Shown here: piece by piece, positions 26,723-35,831 of the stretch
Layout: each line of letters starts with the position of its first letter
Position numbering within the stretch: the first letter of the stretch is position 1
Assembly (NCBI GenBank): GCA_002699125.1
Contig: PABI01000109.1
Coordinates: 1-45,731, forward strand
DNA: 45,731 nucleotides
Reading direction: 5' to 3'
Source of the DNA: Anaerolineaceae bacterium
Lineage (GTDB): Bacteria; Chloroflexota; Anaerolineae; Promineifilales; Promineifilaceae
Notes under the pieces: model-generated
What the model was told of the DNA's origin: nothing
The model's input: only the letters and a program-made list of their open reading frames with translations
The model's database searches: none
Position numbers and translations under genes: made by a program

Positions 26723-26747
26723 ATTTTTGTTTTTTAACCATACATGC

Positions 26748-26846
26748 TATACTCCTCCCCGCTGGGGAACGCCCCACACTTTAGCAACAAGATGTTTTGA
26801 ATATTCTAGGTGGTGGCCCGACACAATTTGGTCGGGTTCTTTTTTT
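26748..26846 (+). promoter_or_regulatory. Candidate promoter and attenuator-like leader of the DEAD-box gene
   Basis: TATACT at 26748-26753 is a good -10 box, with a poor T-rich -35 region before it. About 65 bases on, GCCCGAC...GTCGGG (26816-26836) is followed by TTCTTTTTTT (26837-26846), a standard terminator form, 220 bases ahead of the helicase start. A GGGG/CCCC stem precedes it (about 26757-26775). It could be a short RNA gene or a regulated leader. Confidence 0.45.
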
Positions 26847-26964
26847 GCCACAGACACGCTCTTAACGCGATTCGCGAATGGCATGAGCAAGCTGTGGGCA
26901 GGATTTTGGCTGGTGAACCGCAAGGTTTCACAGCCGCACAGTGGACGACTCAAAGCCAAATTTG

Positions 26965-27026
26965 CCACAGAGGGAAAAGAGGAGTAAGAGAAAAACTATT
27001 CTCTAAAAACTCTGTGCTCTCTGTGG
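26965..27026. repeat. Word-built palindrome (CCACAGAG type) before the helicase gene
   Basis: CCACAGAG (26965-26972) pairs with CTCTGTGG (27019-27026), and the inside repeats AGAG/CTCT words (AGTAAGAGAAAAA, TATTCTCTAAAAA). It ends 30 bases before the AGGAG site of the helicase gene. The same words reappear at 45378-45460. Confidence 0.75.
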
Positions 27027-27067
27027 CCAATCAATCGAATCGGGACTCGCTGTCCCAGGAGCATGTC

Positions 27068-28723
27068 ATGACAACCGAATTTAATGATTTAAACCTGCAT
27101 CCGCAGCTGGTGCAGGCTGTAACCGAGCGTGGTTACACAACCCCCACGCCCATCCAGGAAGGCGTCATCCCGGTGATGCTGACTGGGAAAGATGTTCTTG
27201 GCCAGGCCCAAACCGGCACGGGCAAAACGGCCGCTTTCGCCCTCCCTATTTTGCACAATTTAACCCCCGGACTGGGTCACGTTCAGGCCCTGGTACTGGC
27301 ACCTACGCGTGAGTTGGGCATCCAGGTGGCCGAGGCGATTGAGGTGTACGGCCGTTTCCGCAAAGTCTCCGTGCTGGCCGTATATGGCGGCACGGCGTAT
27401 GGTCCCCAAATTGGCAGCCTGCGGCGCGGCGTGGACGTGATCGTAGGCACGCCAGGGCGTCTGCTGGATTTGCTTAAGAGCAACAAGCTGGACTTGAGCC
27501 AGGTGCAAACCGTGGTGTTGGACGAGGCTGACGAAATGCTCAGCATGGGCTTCATTGAAGACATCGAAGCCATCTTGCAGGCAACGCCAAACGAACGGCA
27601 GACGGCGCTTTTTTCCGCCACGCTGCCGCGCCAGATTCGCCATTTGGCCGACAAATACATGAATCAACCGGAAGCAATCAGCATCGAGCGGTCACAGCGC
27701 ACCGTGGCCGCTATTGAGCAGCGCGCCTATCTGGTGAACGAACAAGACAAGCTGGCGGCGCTGACTCGTCTGTTTGAGGTGGAACCCATCACCAGCGCGC
27801 TGATTTTTGCCCGCACCCGCCTGGGAACGGCCGAATTGGCCAACGAACTCACCGTGCGCGGCTTCCCGGCCGAGCCGCTCAATGGCGATTTGAGCCAGCA
27901 GGCGCGGGAGCAGGTACTCAACCGCTTCCGCCAAAACCAGATCAAAGTGCTGGTGGCTACCGACGTGGCCGCGCGTGGTCTGGATATCGACGATATTTCG
28001 CACGTTTTCAATTTTGATTTGCCCCAGGATGCCGAAATTTACGTGCATCGTGTAGGGCGGACGGGACGGGCGGGTAAAACGGGTATCGCTCTGACGCTGG
28101 TGACGCCTAAAGAGCAGTGGCGGATGCGTAAAATTGAGCAGTACACCAAGCAAAAAATTGGCTTTGCCACGCTGCCAAGCCTCGACGATATTAAAAATCG
28201 GCGGGAGATGGAGCTAATGGAAAAGATGGCGGTCTGGTTAAACCGGGGCCGCTGTGCGCGCGAACGGGAGCTGGTAACCAAGCTGGCCGAGCAAGGGCAT
28301 GATTTGCTGGAAGTAGCCGCCGTGGCCCTTAAGCTGGCACGCGCCGAGGAGAAACAGCGCCCCATCGCCCGCATTAGTGAAGTTTCGGCCACGCAGCCGC
28401 GCCGGGGGAAACAGGATCGATTTGGCAACGGCCGTAAACGCAAAAATCGTACGCCCGGCGGCAGCAGCCAAAGCAACCGCTCGCACGAGCGGGGCATGGT
28501 GCGCCTGAGTCTGAGTGCCGGTAAAACTGATGGTCTGCGTGTCAACGACGTCGTTGGCACGATTGCTTTCCATGCCGATATTCCCGGTTCGACTATCGGC
28601 GCGATTCATATCCAGGAAGCGCACACCCTGGTGGACGTGCCGGAGCAGTTTGCCCAGCAGGTCCTGGCCAAGACTGGCAGCTACCGCGTGCGTAAAAAGA
28701 AGCTACAGGTGGAATTGGCCTAA
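27068..28723 (+). CDS. DEAD-box ATP-dependent RNA helicase (CsdA/DbpA type)
   Basis: The protein has 551 residues from the ATG at 27068, which has AGGAG six bases upstream. The helicase core shows the Q motif (FNDLNLHPQLVQAV...TPTPIQ), motif I AQTGTGKT, PTREL, TPGR, motif II DEAD, SAT, and the second lobe with ARGLDI and HRVGRTGRAG. A charged region follows, then a C-terminal DbpA-type RNA-binding domain (MVRLSLSAGKTDGLRVNDVVG...IGAIHIQEAHTLVDVP). Such proteins unwind RNA in ribosome assembly and cold adaptation. The longer frame from 26810 runs through the terminator-like leader and is rejected. The leader suggests regulation by attenuation. Confidence 0.95.
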   Translation: MTTEFNDLNLHPQLVQAVTERGYTTPTPIQEGVIPVMLTGKDVLGQAQTGTGKTAAFALPILHNLTPGLGHVQALVLAPTRELGIQVAEAIEVYGRFRKVSVLAVYGGTAYGPQIGSLRRGVDVIVGTPGRLLDLLKSNKLDLSQVQTVVLDEADEMLSMGFIEDIEAILQATPNERQTALFSATLPRQIRHLADKYMNQPEAISIERSQRTVAAIEQRAYLVNEQDKLAALTRLFEVEPITSALIFARTRLGTAELANELTVRGFPAEPLNGDLSQQAREQVLNRFRQNQIKVLVATDVAARGLDIDDISHVFNFDLPQDAEIYVHRVGRTGRAGKTGIALTLVTPKEQWRMRKIEQYTKQKIGFATLPSLDDIKNRREMELMEKMAVWLNRGRCARERELVTKLAEQGHDLLEVAAVALKLARAEEKQRPIARISEVSATQPRRGKQDRFGNGRKRKNRTPGGSSQSNRSHERGMVRLSLSAGKTDGLRVNDVVGTIAFHADIPGSTIGAIHIQEAHTLVDVPEQFAQQVLAKTGSYRVRKKKLQVELA

Positions 28724-28748
28724 AGTTATTGGTCCAAGCTTTTAAGCA

Positions 28749-28797
28749 TGATCAAAAAAGCCTCATCGTGGTCAAAGCGATGAGGCTTTTTTTGATC
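28749..28797 (+). terminator. Helicase-gene terminator, possibly bidirectional
   Basis: TGATCAAAAAAGCCTCATCG (28749-28768) pairs with CGATGAGGCTTTTTTTGATCA (28777-28797), with the T-run inside the right arm. It lies 25 bases after the helicase stop and downstream of the convergent DUF302 gene. Confidence 0.85.
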
Positions 28798-28803
28798 AAA
28801 TTG

Positions 28804-28826
28804 GGGTCAAGTTTACAAACTTGCCC
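28804..28826. repeat. GGGTCAAGTTT/AAACTTGCCC inverted repeat
   Basis: GGGTCAAGTTT (28804-28814) and AAACTTGCCC (to 28826) pair around ACA. It abuts the DUF302 stop codon. The same word type occurs at 31435-31472 (GGGCAGGGTTTACCAACCTTGCCC). Confidence 0.6.
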
Positions 28827-29224
28827 TACTGTTGCAGTGCATTGGCGACGCGTCGCAGGCGTTCTTCGGCGTCGCAGGCGACTTCTTCCAGGCCGGGATG
28901 GTCCACCACGCCCAGCATTTGCTGCGGGTCGATGATGTTGATGTGGATACGGCCGTCTTCTTCTTGAGCGACAGTCACATTGCAGGGCAGCAGCAGGCCT
29001 ACTTCTGGAACCAGCGTCAAGGCCTTGTGGGCCAGGGTTGGGTTACAGGCTCCCAAAATTTTGTACGGCCGAAAATCAACGTCCAGCTTCTTTTTCAGCG
29101 TTGCCTTCACGTCAATTTCGGTAAGGACGCCAAAGCCTTCTTTTTGTAGTTCGGTGGTAACGGCCGTAATCGCCTCGTCATAGGAACTATTCAAATAAAC
29201 GTCGAATCCAAGTGCTTTACTCAT
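28826..29224 (-). CDS. DUF302 domain protein
   Basis: This 132-residue soluble protein is a single DUF302 domain: YDEAITAVTTELQKEGFGVLTEIDVKATLKKKL at 15-47, YKILGACNPTLAHKAL, and EVGLLLPCNVTVAQEEDG. These three segments are the family core; the function is not established, although members are often found near heavy-metal or sulfur genes. It is read from an ATG at 29224 with GGGAG upstream. Two Cys (in GACNP and LPCNV) are conserved in the family and could be redox or metal-linked. It converges on the helicase gene. The 219 bases behind it hold only a small hairpin. Confidence 0.92.
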   Translation of the reverse strand: MSKALGFDVYLNSSYDEAITAVTTELQKEGFGVLTEIDVKATLKKKLDVDFRPYKILGACNPTLAHKALTLVPEVGLLLPCNVTVAQEEDGRIHINIIDPQQMLGVVDHPGLEEVACDAEERLRRVANALQQ

Positions 29225-29390
29225 GGTAACTCCCTAAAAGGTGGTGCCGGTGTTGGAAATTTCCCGGCAAACAGCGTCTGCCCATTGGCTCATGTGGTTC
29301 AGGCAGACGGATTGAATGTGAAATGAAAGATAGTAGATTTTACGATCAAAAATGGGGAGGGCAAAGTTATGTTCGCAGAGCAGTACCAAC

Positions 29391-29410
29391 ATTCCTGCGA
29401 TGGCAGGAAT
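29391..29410 (-). terminator. Hairpin after dnaA
   Basis: ATTCCTGC (29391-29398) and GCAGGAAT (29403-29410) form a perfect 8-bp stem with loop GATG, about 35 bases past the dnaA stop. On the minus strand it is followed by a mixed sequence without a T-run, so termination is uncertain. The rest of the gap 29225-29443 holds nothing I recognise. Confidence 0.4.
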
Positions 29411-29443
29411 CCACAGACCTATACTTTCGTGAAAAGCAGAAAA

Positions 29444-30826
29444 TCAAGAGATCGGCGCGGCATACATTGACGATTTGATTTCCATGCAGTCGCGACGAAT
29501 AGTGGCATCGGCGTCAATCAGCGTAGCGATTTTTTCGTAGCCGTACAGCACTGTGGTATGGTCCCGATTGCCTAACTTTTCCCCAATTTGAGGCAAGGAG
29601 GCGTTCGTTTCGGTGCGGGCCAGGTACATGGCCATCTGGCGCGGATAGGCAATGATTTTCTTGCGGCTGGCCCCAACCAGGTCTTCGTTGGTGACGTTGT
29701 AATATTTGCAGACAGCCTCAAAAACATGCTCCACCGTGAGCTTGTCAGGACGGTGCATCAAGTCGGCCAGGGCCATGTTGACCAGCTCCATGTTGACCCG
29801 TCCTCCGGATAGATGCGCATAGGCCATCACCTTGTTGAAAGCGCCTTCCAACTCGCGAATGCTGTGGCGCACCTGTTGGGCAATGAAATCCATTAGCTCA
29901 TCGGGCACGGCCAAACCGTTGGCCTCAGCCTTGGTCTGCAAAATTGCCTTGCGGGTTTCGATGTCTGGCATCTGAATGTCGGCCATGAGCCCCCATTCAA
30001 AGCGGGATTGCAGCCGCTCTTCCAGCGTGGCCATCGCTTTAGGCGCACGGTCGCTGGAGATAACGACCTGTTTACCCTGGCTGTGCAGTTCATTGAAGGT
30101 GTGGAATAGTTCTTCCTGAGTACTTTCTTTGCCGGCGATGAATTGAATGTCGTCGATGAGCAAAATGTCCGGCGTGCGGTACCGTTCGCGGAACTGCTCC
30201 ATCTGCTTGTTCCGGATGGATTGCACCAAATCATTGGTAAACGTTTCTGAGGGAATGTAGCAAACGGTAAGCCCTTCTTGCTGGCATTTATGGCCGATGG
30301 CGTGCAGTAGGTGAGTTTTGCCTAATCCCACACCACCATAAATGAAAAGAGGATTGTAGGTTTGTCCCGGATGTTCGGCTACGGAGAGGGCTGCGGCATG
30401 GGCCAGTCGGTTGCTTGGCCCAACTACAAAATTGCTGAAAGTGAAACGCCGGGTGAGGTTATTGTTATTGGTAGGGGGCAGCAATCGGGGATCAGGTTCA
30501 TGGGCACCGTTGCCATTGCGTTGGGCGCGGGCTGTTTCTTGTGCTGTTGACTCTAAAAATGGGGCTTCATCTGTACAAACTACAAATTGAATTTCAACAG
30601 GGCCAGCCATAATGGCTGATAAAGTGCGGAGAATGGTGTCTCTTAGTCGATTTTCAAGCCAATCTTTGGCATAAGCATTGCGCACGCCGATCACAAAAAT
30701 GTCATCTTTGTGCTGTAATAAGCTTGTATCCTTCAACCAGGTGTTGAAGGTAGCTTTTGTCATTTGCAGTTCCAGTTCACCCAGAGTGGCTTTCCATGCA
30801 TTCTCAGGAATCATATATCGCACCAT
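29444..30826 (-). CDS. dnaA: Chromosomal replication initiator DnaA
   Basis: DnaA binds oriC boxes and opens the duplex to start replication. The 460-residue protein has an N-terminal helicase-loading domain (WKATLGELELQMTKATFNTWL), a short linker, the AAA+ domain (NPLFIYGGVGLGKTHLLHAIG, then LLIDDIQFIAGKESTQEELFHTFN, Sensor II region RELEGAFNKV), and domain IV with the box-recognition motif LPQIGEKLGNRDHTTVLYG. Length is normal. The start is ATG at 30826; an ATG four codons later is possible. Neither has a clear Shine-Dalgarno site. dnaN is not adjacent, which differs from many bacteria. Confidence 0.97.
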   Translation of the reverse strand: MVRYMIPENAWKATLGELELQMTKATFNTWLKDTSLLQHKDDIFVIGVRNAYAKDWLENRLRDTILRTLSAIMAGPVEIQFVVCTDEAPFLESTAQETARAQRNGNGAHEPDPRLLPPTNNNNLTRRFTFSNFVVGPSNRLAHAAALSVAEHPGQTYNPLFIYGGVGLGKTHLLHAIGHKCQQEGLTVCYIPSETFTNDLVQSIRNKQMEQFRERYRTPDILLIDDIQFIAGKESTQEELFHTFNELHSQGKQVVISSDRAPKAMATLEERLQSRFEWGLMADIQMPDIETRKAILQTKAEANGLAVPDELMDFIAQQVRHSIRELEGAFNKVMAYAHLSGGRVNMELVNMALADLMHRPDKLTVEHVFEAVCKYYNVTNEDLVGASRKKIIAYPRQMAMYLARTETNASLPQIGEKLGNRDHTTVLYGYEKIATLIDADATIRRDCMEIKSSMYAAPIS

Positions 30827-31257
30827 TACAGTAGTCGTAAAAGCACAATCTGTTTTTCACCAACAGGCGCGCGAATAGATACGGCCGTTCGCCAGGGGTC
30901 AGCATTAAATTGTGCGATCGAATTTATTGGCCGTTATTCACAGATTGTGGGTGGTCAGAAGTCCCTCTACCCAAAAGAAAGATGCCACAGGAACCGTTTG
31001 TCTAAACTGTCTCATCATTTTTCAAGATTCTGATTGATGAGTACTCCCCAAAAACTTGAGACAAAAAGAAAATTGAGAGCCCCTCTTTGGCTTCAATTTT
31101 AGTTGCGGCATTGTTATGCAGGTTTTTGTGCAACGGCATAATCATTCTAACAGATGGCTAGGCACGATGCAATGGAAATTTGCCAAATTTTCCTTAAAAG
31201 CTTGCAGATTTTTAGACTTGCCGAACCTTAAAAAAAGGAATTTTTAAGGTTAACATC

Positions 31258-31392
31258 TTGACAAGAGGAGGTGCAGCCAACATATAGGTCATAAATGAGC
31301 GGGCACCCCATATATGTGGGGTTAACCGCGCAAATTTGAATGCAATTTCCCATATTTTGCACACTCTTTTACAAGAGCCTGGCTATTTTTTT
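31258..31392 (+). ncRNA. Candidate small RNA or orphan promoter upstream of dnaA
   Basis: TTGACA (31258-31263) is followed at 17-19 bases by CATATAGG, a fair -10. The transcript would contain a strong nested hairpin (GCGGGC ACCCC...GGGGT TAACCGC, about 31299-31329) and end near GAGCCTGGCTATTTTTTT (31375-31392). No protein is encoded. The -10 box and terminator stem are weak, so this is speculative. Confidence 0.25.
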
Positions 31393-31434
31393 ACCCGATA
31401 AAATGCTTTTTTGTGTATTAGCTATGAAAAGTTT

Positions 31435-31472
31435 ACGCGGAGGGCAGGGTTTACCAACCTTGCCCTCCGCGT
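31435..31472 (-). terminator. Terminator hairpin of the beta-helix gene
   Basis: ACGCGGAGGGCAGGGT (31435-31450) pairs with ACCTTGCCCTCCGCGT (31457-31472) with one mismatch, 50 bases after the beta-helix stop on the minus strand. It belongs to the GGGCAAG-word type also seen at 28804-28826. Confidence 0.6.
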
Positions 31473-31520
31473 TGAGGTACCTTATGTTATGCTCTCGCGT
31501 TTAAGAGCCAATGATTTTGG

Positions 31521-34500
31521 CTATGGCTCGGAGATGATAATGGGCAGAAACAGCGTAAATTCATCGGCTGCTGGCCCGGAAGTGTCACACTGGCCGTCCA
31601 AATCAGTGCTGAGCAGCCAGGGATTGAACGTAACGAGGTCACTCACGGCGTCGCCTACACCGGGACCGCTGCCCGATGGGCCATCGGCACTGCCCCACCA
31701 GTTGCAGGTGGCGCTGATGGCACTTTCTTCACCGGTAAACATTACGTCTTCAGCTGCGCGTACGCCAAATTCCCCATTCCCGCTGATGTGGTTACGCTGC
31801 ACAACAACATTGGCATAAGGGCCATCCAGATTTTGCCCATTGAAGCGGATACCGTCTCTGATGAGATTGGTAATCACGTTCTTTTCAATGGTCAGGCTTG
31901 AATGGAAACTGATGGGCGTGAGCGAATTTGCCTGGGTACAAATACCGAAAACGAAGTTGCTAAAGCTGTTATTAGAGATGGTGACGTTTTCTAGTTCGCC
32001 GTTGCCCAGGGTGGCGATGCCGTCATAGGCGCCGTTGAAGGTGTTGTTGTCCAGCGTCACGTTCATGCTGCTGCGATCGCTCATAGAGAGTTGCAGGTTG
32101 TACCGGGCGGCGTTGAAAACGGCCGTCTGGTCCGCAAAGTCCGTAATGCCCAAATCAATATCATTACCACTTACCACAGCATTGCGCACACCGTCTAGAT
32201 TGATACCTCGCCGACCAACCACGTTGTCCGTGTGGCGCACGTAGTTGTTGGAGATGGTGACGCCGGTTGTGTTGAAGAGGACAACGGCCGTTGCATTATC
32301 GCCGGTGATGTTGCTGATGCGGTTGTGGCTTACGGTCCAGTCAGTGCTGCTTAAACCGCCACCAAAACCCTCGCCAAGCTGCACGGGACCTTGCTCGATG
32401 TTGGTAAAGTCATTCCACTGTATAGCAATGTTACTGTGCGAACCTGTGCCCGAGGCGCCACGGACGCCATAGGTGCCGTCCTGGATGGTGAATCCGGCGA
32501 TGGTTACATCGTCGACGCCTGCGCCCAGGGCGACTACGCCGCTGATGATGGCTTCAAAGTCGCGTGCGTCATATTGTGGATGGCTGTCGACATTGGGTCC
32601 CAGCAGCGCAATGCTTTTGCTGATGGTGACATCTTCATCGTAGAGGCCAGGGGCCACTTGCAGGGTGTGCCCGTTTAGTGTGCCGGCATCATCGATGGCC
32701 GCTTGAATACCGCAGAAGGCGGTGCCGGCATCCACGTTTTGCACCAGCCCGCCAGCGGGACCAACGGTGCGGAAATCGACGCTGTTGCCGCTGTAGGTAT
32801 TGCTAGAAACGGCCGCACAGGCCACCGGCGAATTGCCGCGACCAAAGTAGTCGTCATCCAGGTTGGATTGGTCACTATCAACAGATGCATCGGCCGTATA
32901 GGGCAGATGGCCTGCCTGTGACTGCACGCCGACGTCGTTGTTGTTCAGCGTGTTGCCGGTGACGACCATGTTGGTGCCTTCGACCACGATGCCGAATCCG
33001 GTGCTGGTAGAGCCTGCGTTGGTTTGCGTGTAGCCGCTCACGGTGTTGTTGCGCACAATCACACCGGTGGGAATGTCTACATTATTATTAGAAGCCAGAT
33101 AACTGCGGCGGAAGGCGGCGATACCGGCATAATCGCGCAGGTCGGTGGGCAGGGTCGTGAGAGAGACGGTGTTGTTTTCCACCACGATGCTACCGTCGCC
33201 ACTGTCCAGGCCAGTGCCGTCAGGTAATTTAATTTCGATGCCGAAACGGCCGTTGCTGTCCAGCACGTTATTGGCAATGAGGTTAGCGCCGGCACCTGAG
33301 GTGAGCCCGACGGCCGACAGGCCGCTGTCGCCATTGTTCATGACTGTGTTGCCGGTCATTGTCACGCCGGAGGCGGTGCCGTCTTGCAGCTCAATGCCGC
33401 AGCAGTTGTTGTTCTGCACGTCATTGTTGGTGATGGTGATGTTGGTTTTGAAGCCGTTCCAAATGACAATGCCGCGCCCCGTGTTGTTATGCGCCGTGAC
33501 GTTGTCAATTAGTACGTTGTCTACCGGACCGTTCATGTAAATGCCACCAGCAGCGGCGATGAAGCCGGGGCCATTGTTGTTGACGGTCACATTTTGCACG
33601 GTGAAATTGTTATTTTGGCCAGCGGCCCAAATGCCCGTGCCGCTGGGATTTGCGTAATTGTGAATACGCAGCCCTGCGACGGTGACGTCGGTGATGCTGC
33701 TGTTGACGAATATGCCGCGCCCCGTCAAACTGGTGCCATCCAGAATGGTATCGACCAAAGGATCATCCCCATCGCCTGCACCGCTTAGGGTAAGTGATTT
33801 GTTGATGGTGATGTTTTCGGCGTAGGTGCCGGGCAGGCCATGAATGGTGTCTCCGACGGTAGCGTGGTCAACGGCCGTCTGGAAGGTCATCGTGTTTGTC
33901 TCATCTTGACCAACCCAGAAGTCGCCGGTAGCCAATTCGTTTACGTACGAGTCTTCAGGCGTAGCCAGCGCCAGGGCATAAGCAATCGCGTCGCTTTGGC
34001 TGATCTGGTAAAAGGTGAAGTTTTCCCCGCCAGCACGGAAGGTGTCGTTCATGACCGTGTAGTCGAAACCGTTGACCGTGAGGTTGGTGACGGGTTCGGG
34101 ATTTCCGGGATCATTATAGTTGCCCCGCTCAACGTATACTTTGTTGGCTTCAGCAAAGCTGTTGGTTCCTTGAATAGTCACGTTATCGGAGCCGAGGGTG
34201 TAGTAACGGCCGTACGTGTAAATCGCTAATCCACCCCAGGCATTGTTGCTGGTGGTGATGTTTTCAAAAACGATGTCGTTTGAGTCTGTGATGGACAGCC
34301 CGTTGCCACTGGGCACGTCCTGAACCTCTACGTCTTTGATCAGCGCACCATCCACGCCGTTCAGGTCAACGCCGGTACGGTAACTGTTATCCACCAGGAC
34401 ATTTTCTAAAGTGAAGTTACTAAGACGCGTAGGTGATGAGCTGGAAACTTTCAAACCGTAAGTGCCTGTGCTATCGCCCCTTCCAATTAGTGTGAAATCT

Positions 34501-35642
34501 TGCAAGGTAACGTCATCGGCGGTGACGTTGAGACTGTAGCCGGTGAAACCGCTGGCATTAATTTCCACACCAGCTTTGCTCTCGCCGTCAATGGTGATGC
34601 CGCTCTTGTTCACATCGAGCGTTTCGGCATAGGTACCATCCGCTACATGCACGGTGCCGTTGGGTTCAACGGCGTCAATGGCTCGTTGAATGGTGGCAAA
34701 GGGGCTGTCGCTGGTGCCGCCGTTCAGATCGTCACCGGTGGCGGCATCGACGTAGCAGTCAGTCGTGCAAAATCCACCAGAATGGAGCTGCACGTTGTCG
34801 ATGAGGAAGCCATTACCGCTATGGCCGGTTACGGCCGTTCCCGAAGCGCGGAACAACAATGAATCAACTGTGCGGGAAGTGGGTAGCTCGGGCGGGTCTG
34901 GTGCTTCACAGTTGCGGAAGTAATCTTCCCAGGTTTTGCCGACGTGAACCAATGTGCCGTCGATGAAGACGTTCATGACATCATTGTTGATGCCATCGAC
35001 AAATTCCATCGTGACGCGAATGTTGTGTGGGACAGTCCGATCCAGCCCGCTGGCGATGGTGTTGAAGACAAAGTTGTCCAGGTCTCCACAGGTGCCGCCC
35101 AGCGTTGTATCGTAACCGTAGAAGTTCACTTCCAGGCCAGTGGGCGTGTCGGCCATCTGAATCCAGCTCATGCGGGCACCGTCGCCTCGGTCCGGGCTGA
35201 CGGTGATGTTCAAGCCGGACTGTTCGGCTCCCGGTACGGTGGAAGCGAAGTCCCACGATGCTGCAAAGTAGGTCTGGCGGGTACCGCCAGACATGCCACC
35301 ATTTTCGGCGTCGGTCTCGCCAGCCTCATCGGCTAACGACTGCGAGAAGAGGTGATCGCCAAATGAGCCGCTGGTGACGGCGTTGGAAATACGTAGGCTT
35401 TGGTTGCCAAAGCTGGCATAGCCATAAGCTGTGGCATCGACGATTTCCACATCGTACCCGCCGGTGATGCCCCAGCCGTCCTGGCCATTGACAGAGCCCA
35501 GGGTGAACGATTCAAAGTCGATAGCTATGCTGTCGGCTTGAACTTGAAATGCGAAAACGGCCGTTATCAAAACAACGACCAAAGCAAAAGAGGCGCTTTT
35601 CTTATTGAAAAGCGAGAGACAAGTTTGATTAAAGGTTTTCAT
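31521..35642 (-). CDS. Giant secreted right-handed parallel beta-helix repeat protein
   Basis: This 1373-residue protein has a signal peptide (SFALVVVLITAVFAFQVQADS, cleavage near 36). Residues about 40-295 look like a lectin/laminin-G-like beta-sandwich (DFESFTLGSVNGQDGW). From about 300 on there are parallel beta-helix repeats with the NosD/PbH1 rhythm (N-x-V-x-x-N-N-x-I), set up in at least three blocks that each restart with a phrase like TIQRAIDAVEPNGTVHVADGTYAE, TFQTAVDHATVGDTIHGLPGTYAE and GIQAAIDDAGTLNGHTLQVAPGLYDE. The C-terminus is FTLFLPIIISEP, a short hydrophobic tail like the LPLV-type endings common in secreted Chloroflexota proteins. It probably binds or cuts a polysaccharide outside the cell. 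Enzyme residues cannot be picked out. Confidence 0.9.
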   Translation of the reverse strand: MKTFNQTCLSLFNKKSASFALVVVLITAVFAFQVQADSIAIDFESFTLGSVNGQDGWGITGGYDVEIVDATAYGYASFGNQSLRISNAVTSGSFGDHLFSQSLADEAGETDAENGGMSGGTRQTYFAASWDFASTVPGAEQSGLNITVSPDRGDGARMSWIQMADTPTGLEVNFYGYDTTLGGTCGDLDNFVFNTIASGLDRTVPHNIRVTMEFVDGINNDVMNVFIDGTLVHVGKTWEDYFRNCEAPDPPELPTSRTVDSLLFRASGTAVTGHSGNGFLIDNVQLHSGGFCTTDCYVDAATGDDLNGGTSDSPFATIQRAIDAVEPNGTVHVADGTYAETLDVNKSGITIDGESKAGVEINASGFTGYSLNVTADDVTLQDFTLIGRGDSTGTYGLKVSSSSPTRLSNFTLENVLVDNSYRTGVDLNGVDGALIKDVEVQDVPSGNGLSITDSNDIVFENITTSNNAWGGLAIYTYGRYYTLGSDNVTIQGTNSFAEANKVYVERGNYNDPGNPEPVTNLTVNGFDYTVMNDTFRAGGENFTFYQISQSDAIAYALALATPEDSYVNELATGDFWVGQDETNTMTFQTAVDHATVGDTIHGLPGTYAENITINKSLTLSGAGDGDDPLVDTILDGTSLTGRGIFVNSSITDVTVAGLRIHNYANPSGTGIWAAGQNNNFTVQNVTVNNNGPGFIAAAGGIYMNGPVDNVLIDNVTAHNNTGRGIVIWNGFKTNITITNNDVQNNNCCGIELQDGTASGVTMTGNTVMNNGDSGLSAVGLTSGAGANLIANNVLDSNGRFGIEIKLPDGTGLDSGDGSIVVENNTVSLTTLPTDLRDYAGIAAFRRSYLASNNNVDIPTGVIVRNNTVSGYTQTNAGSTSTGFGIVVEGTNMVVTGNTLNNNDVGVQSQAGHLPYTADASVDSDQSNLDDDYFGRGNSPVACAAVSSNTYSGNSVDFRTVGPAGGLVQNVDAGTAFCGIQAAIDDAGTLNGHTLQVAPGLYDEDVTISKSIALLGPNVDSHPQYDARDFEAIISGVVALGAGVDDVTIAGFTIQDGTYGVRGASGTGSHSNIAIQWNDFTNIEQGPVQLGEGFGGGLSSTDWTVSHNRISNITGDNATAVVLFNTTGVTISNNYVRHTDNVVGRRGINLDGVRNAVVSGNDIDLGITDFADQTAVFNAARYNLQLSMSDRSSMNVTLDNNTFNGAYDGIATLGNGELENVTISNNSFSNFVFGICTQANSLTPISFHSSLTIEKNVITNLIRDGIRFNGQNLDGPYANVVVQRNHISGNGEFGVRAAEDVMFTGEESAISATCNWWGSADGPSGSGPGVGDAVSDLVTFNPWLLSTDLDGQCDTSGPAADEFTLFLPIIISEP

Positions 35643-35831
35643 TGAGTTTCCTTTTACGTTTGTTACTGCTATGCGTGTTTGACTACAATGACCGCAAAAA
35701 GGTAATTGTGTTGGGAAAGTTTAAAGAACAAAAAGGGGGCTCTAAGTTAAAAACGACTAAGCGTAAAATACAACAAGTTGCTTACAGGAAGCGTTACAGA
35801 TGATACTGGTGGCAGCGTCTCTCAGCCATGC

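Larger units (their letters stand above)
30827..31520. other. dnaA upstream region, possible replication origin
   Basis: This 694-base stretch has no gene I can support. It contains one good DnaA-box candidate, TTATTCACA (30934-30942), and a weaker TTTTGCACA (31355-31363), with A+T-rich stretches between 31030 and 31260. Other structures are a perfect AACCTTAAAAA/TTTTTAAGGTT hairpin (31224-31251) and ACCCCATATATGTGGGGT (31305-31322). The boxes are too few for a confident origin; the single good box may just be the dnaA autoregulation site. Confidence 0.3.

Noticed and set aside
26810..27067. N-terminal extension of the DEAD-box helicase
   Set aside because: It has no family similarity, crosses a terminator and a palindrome, and the ATG at 27068 has a good ribosome-binding site.
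31411..31818. 135-codon plus-strand frame antisense to the beta-helix gene
   Set aside because: It overlaps the secreted protein and its terminator and looks like shadow sequence.
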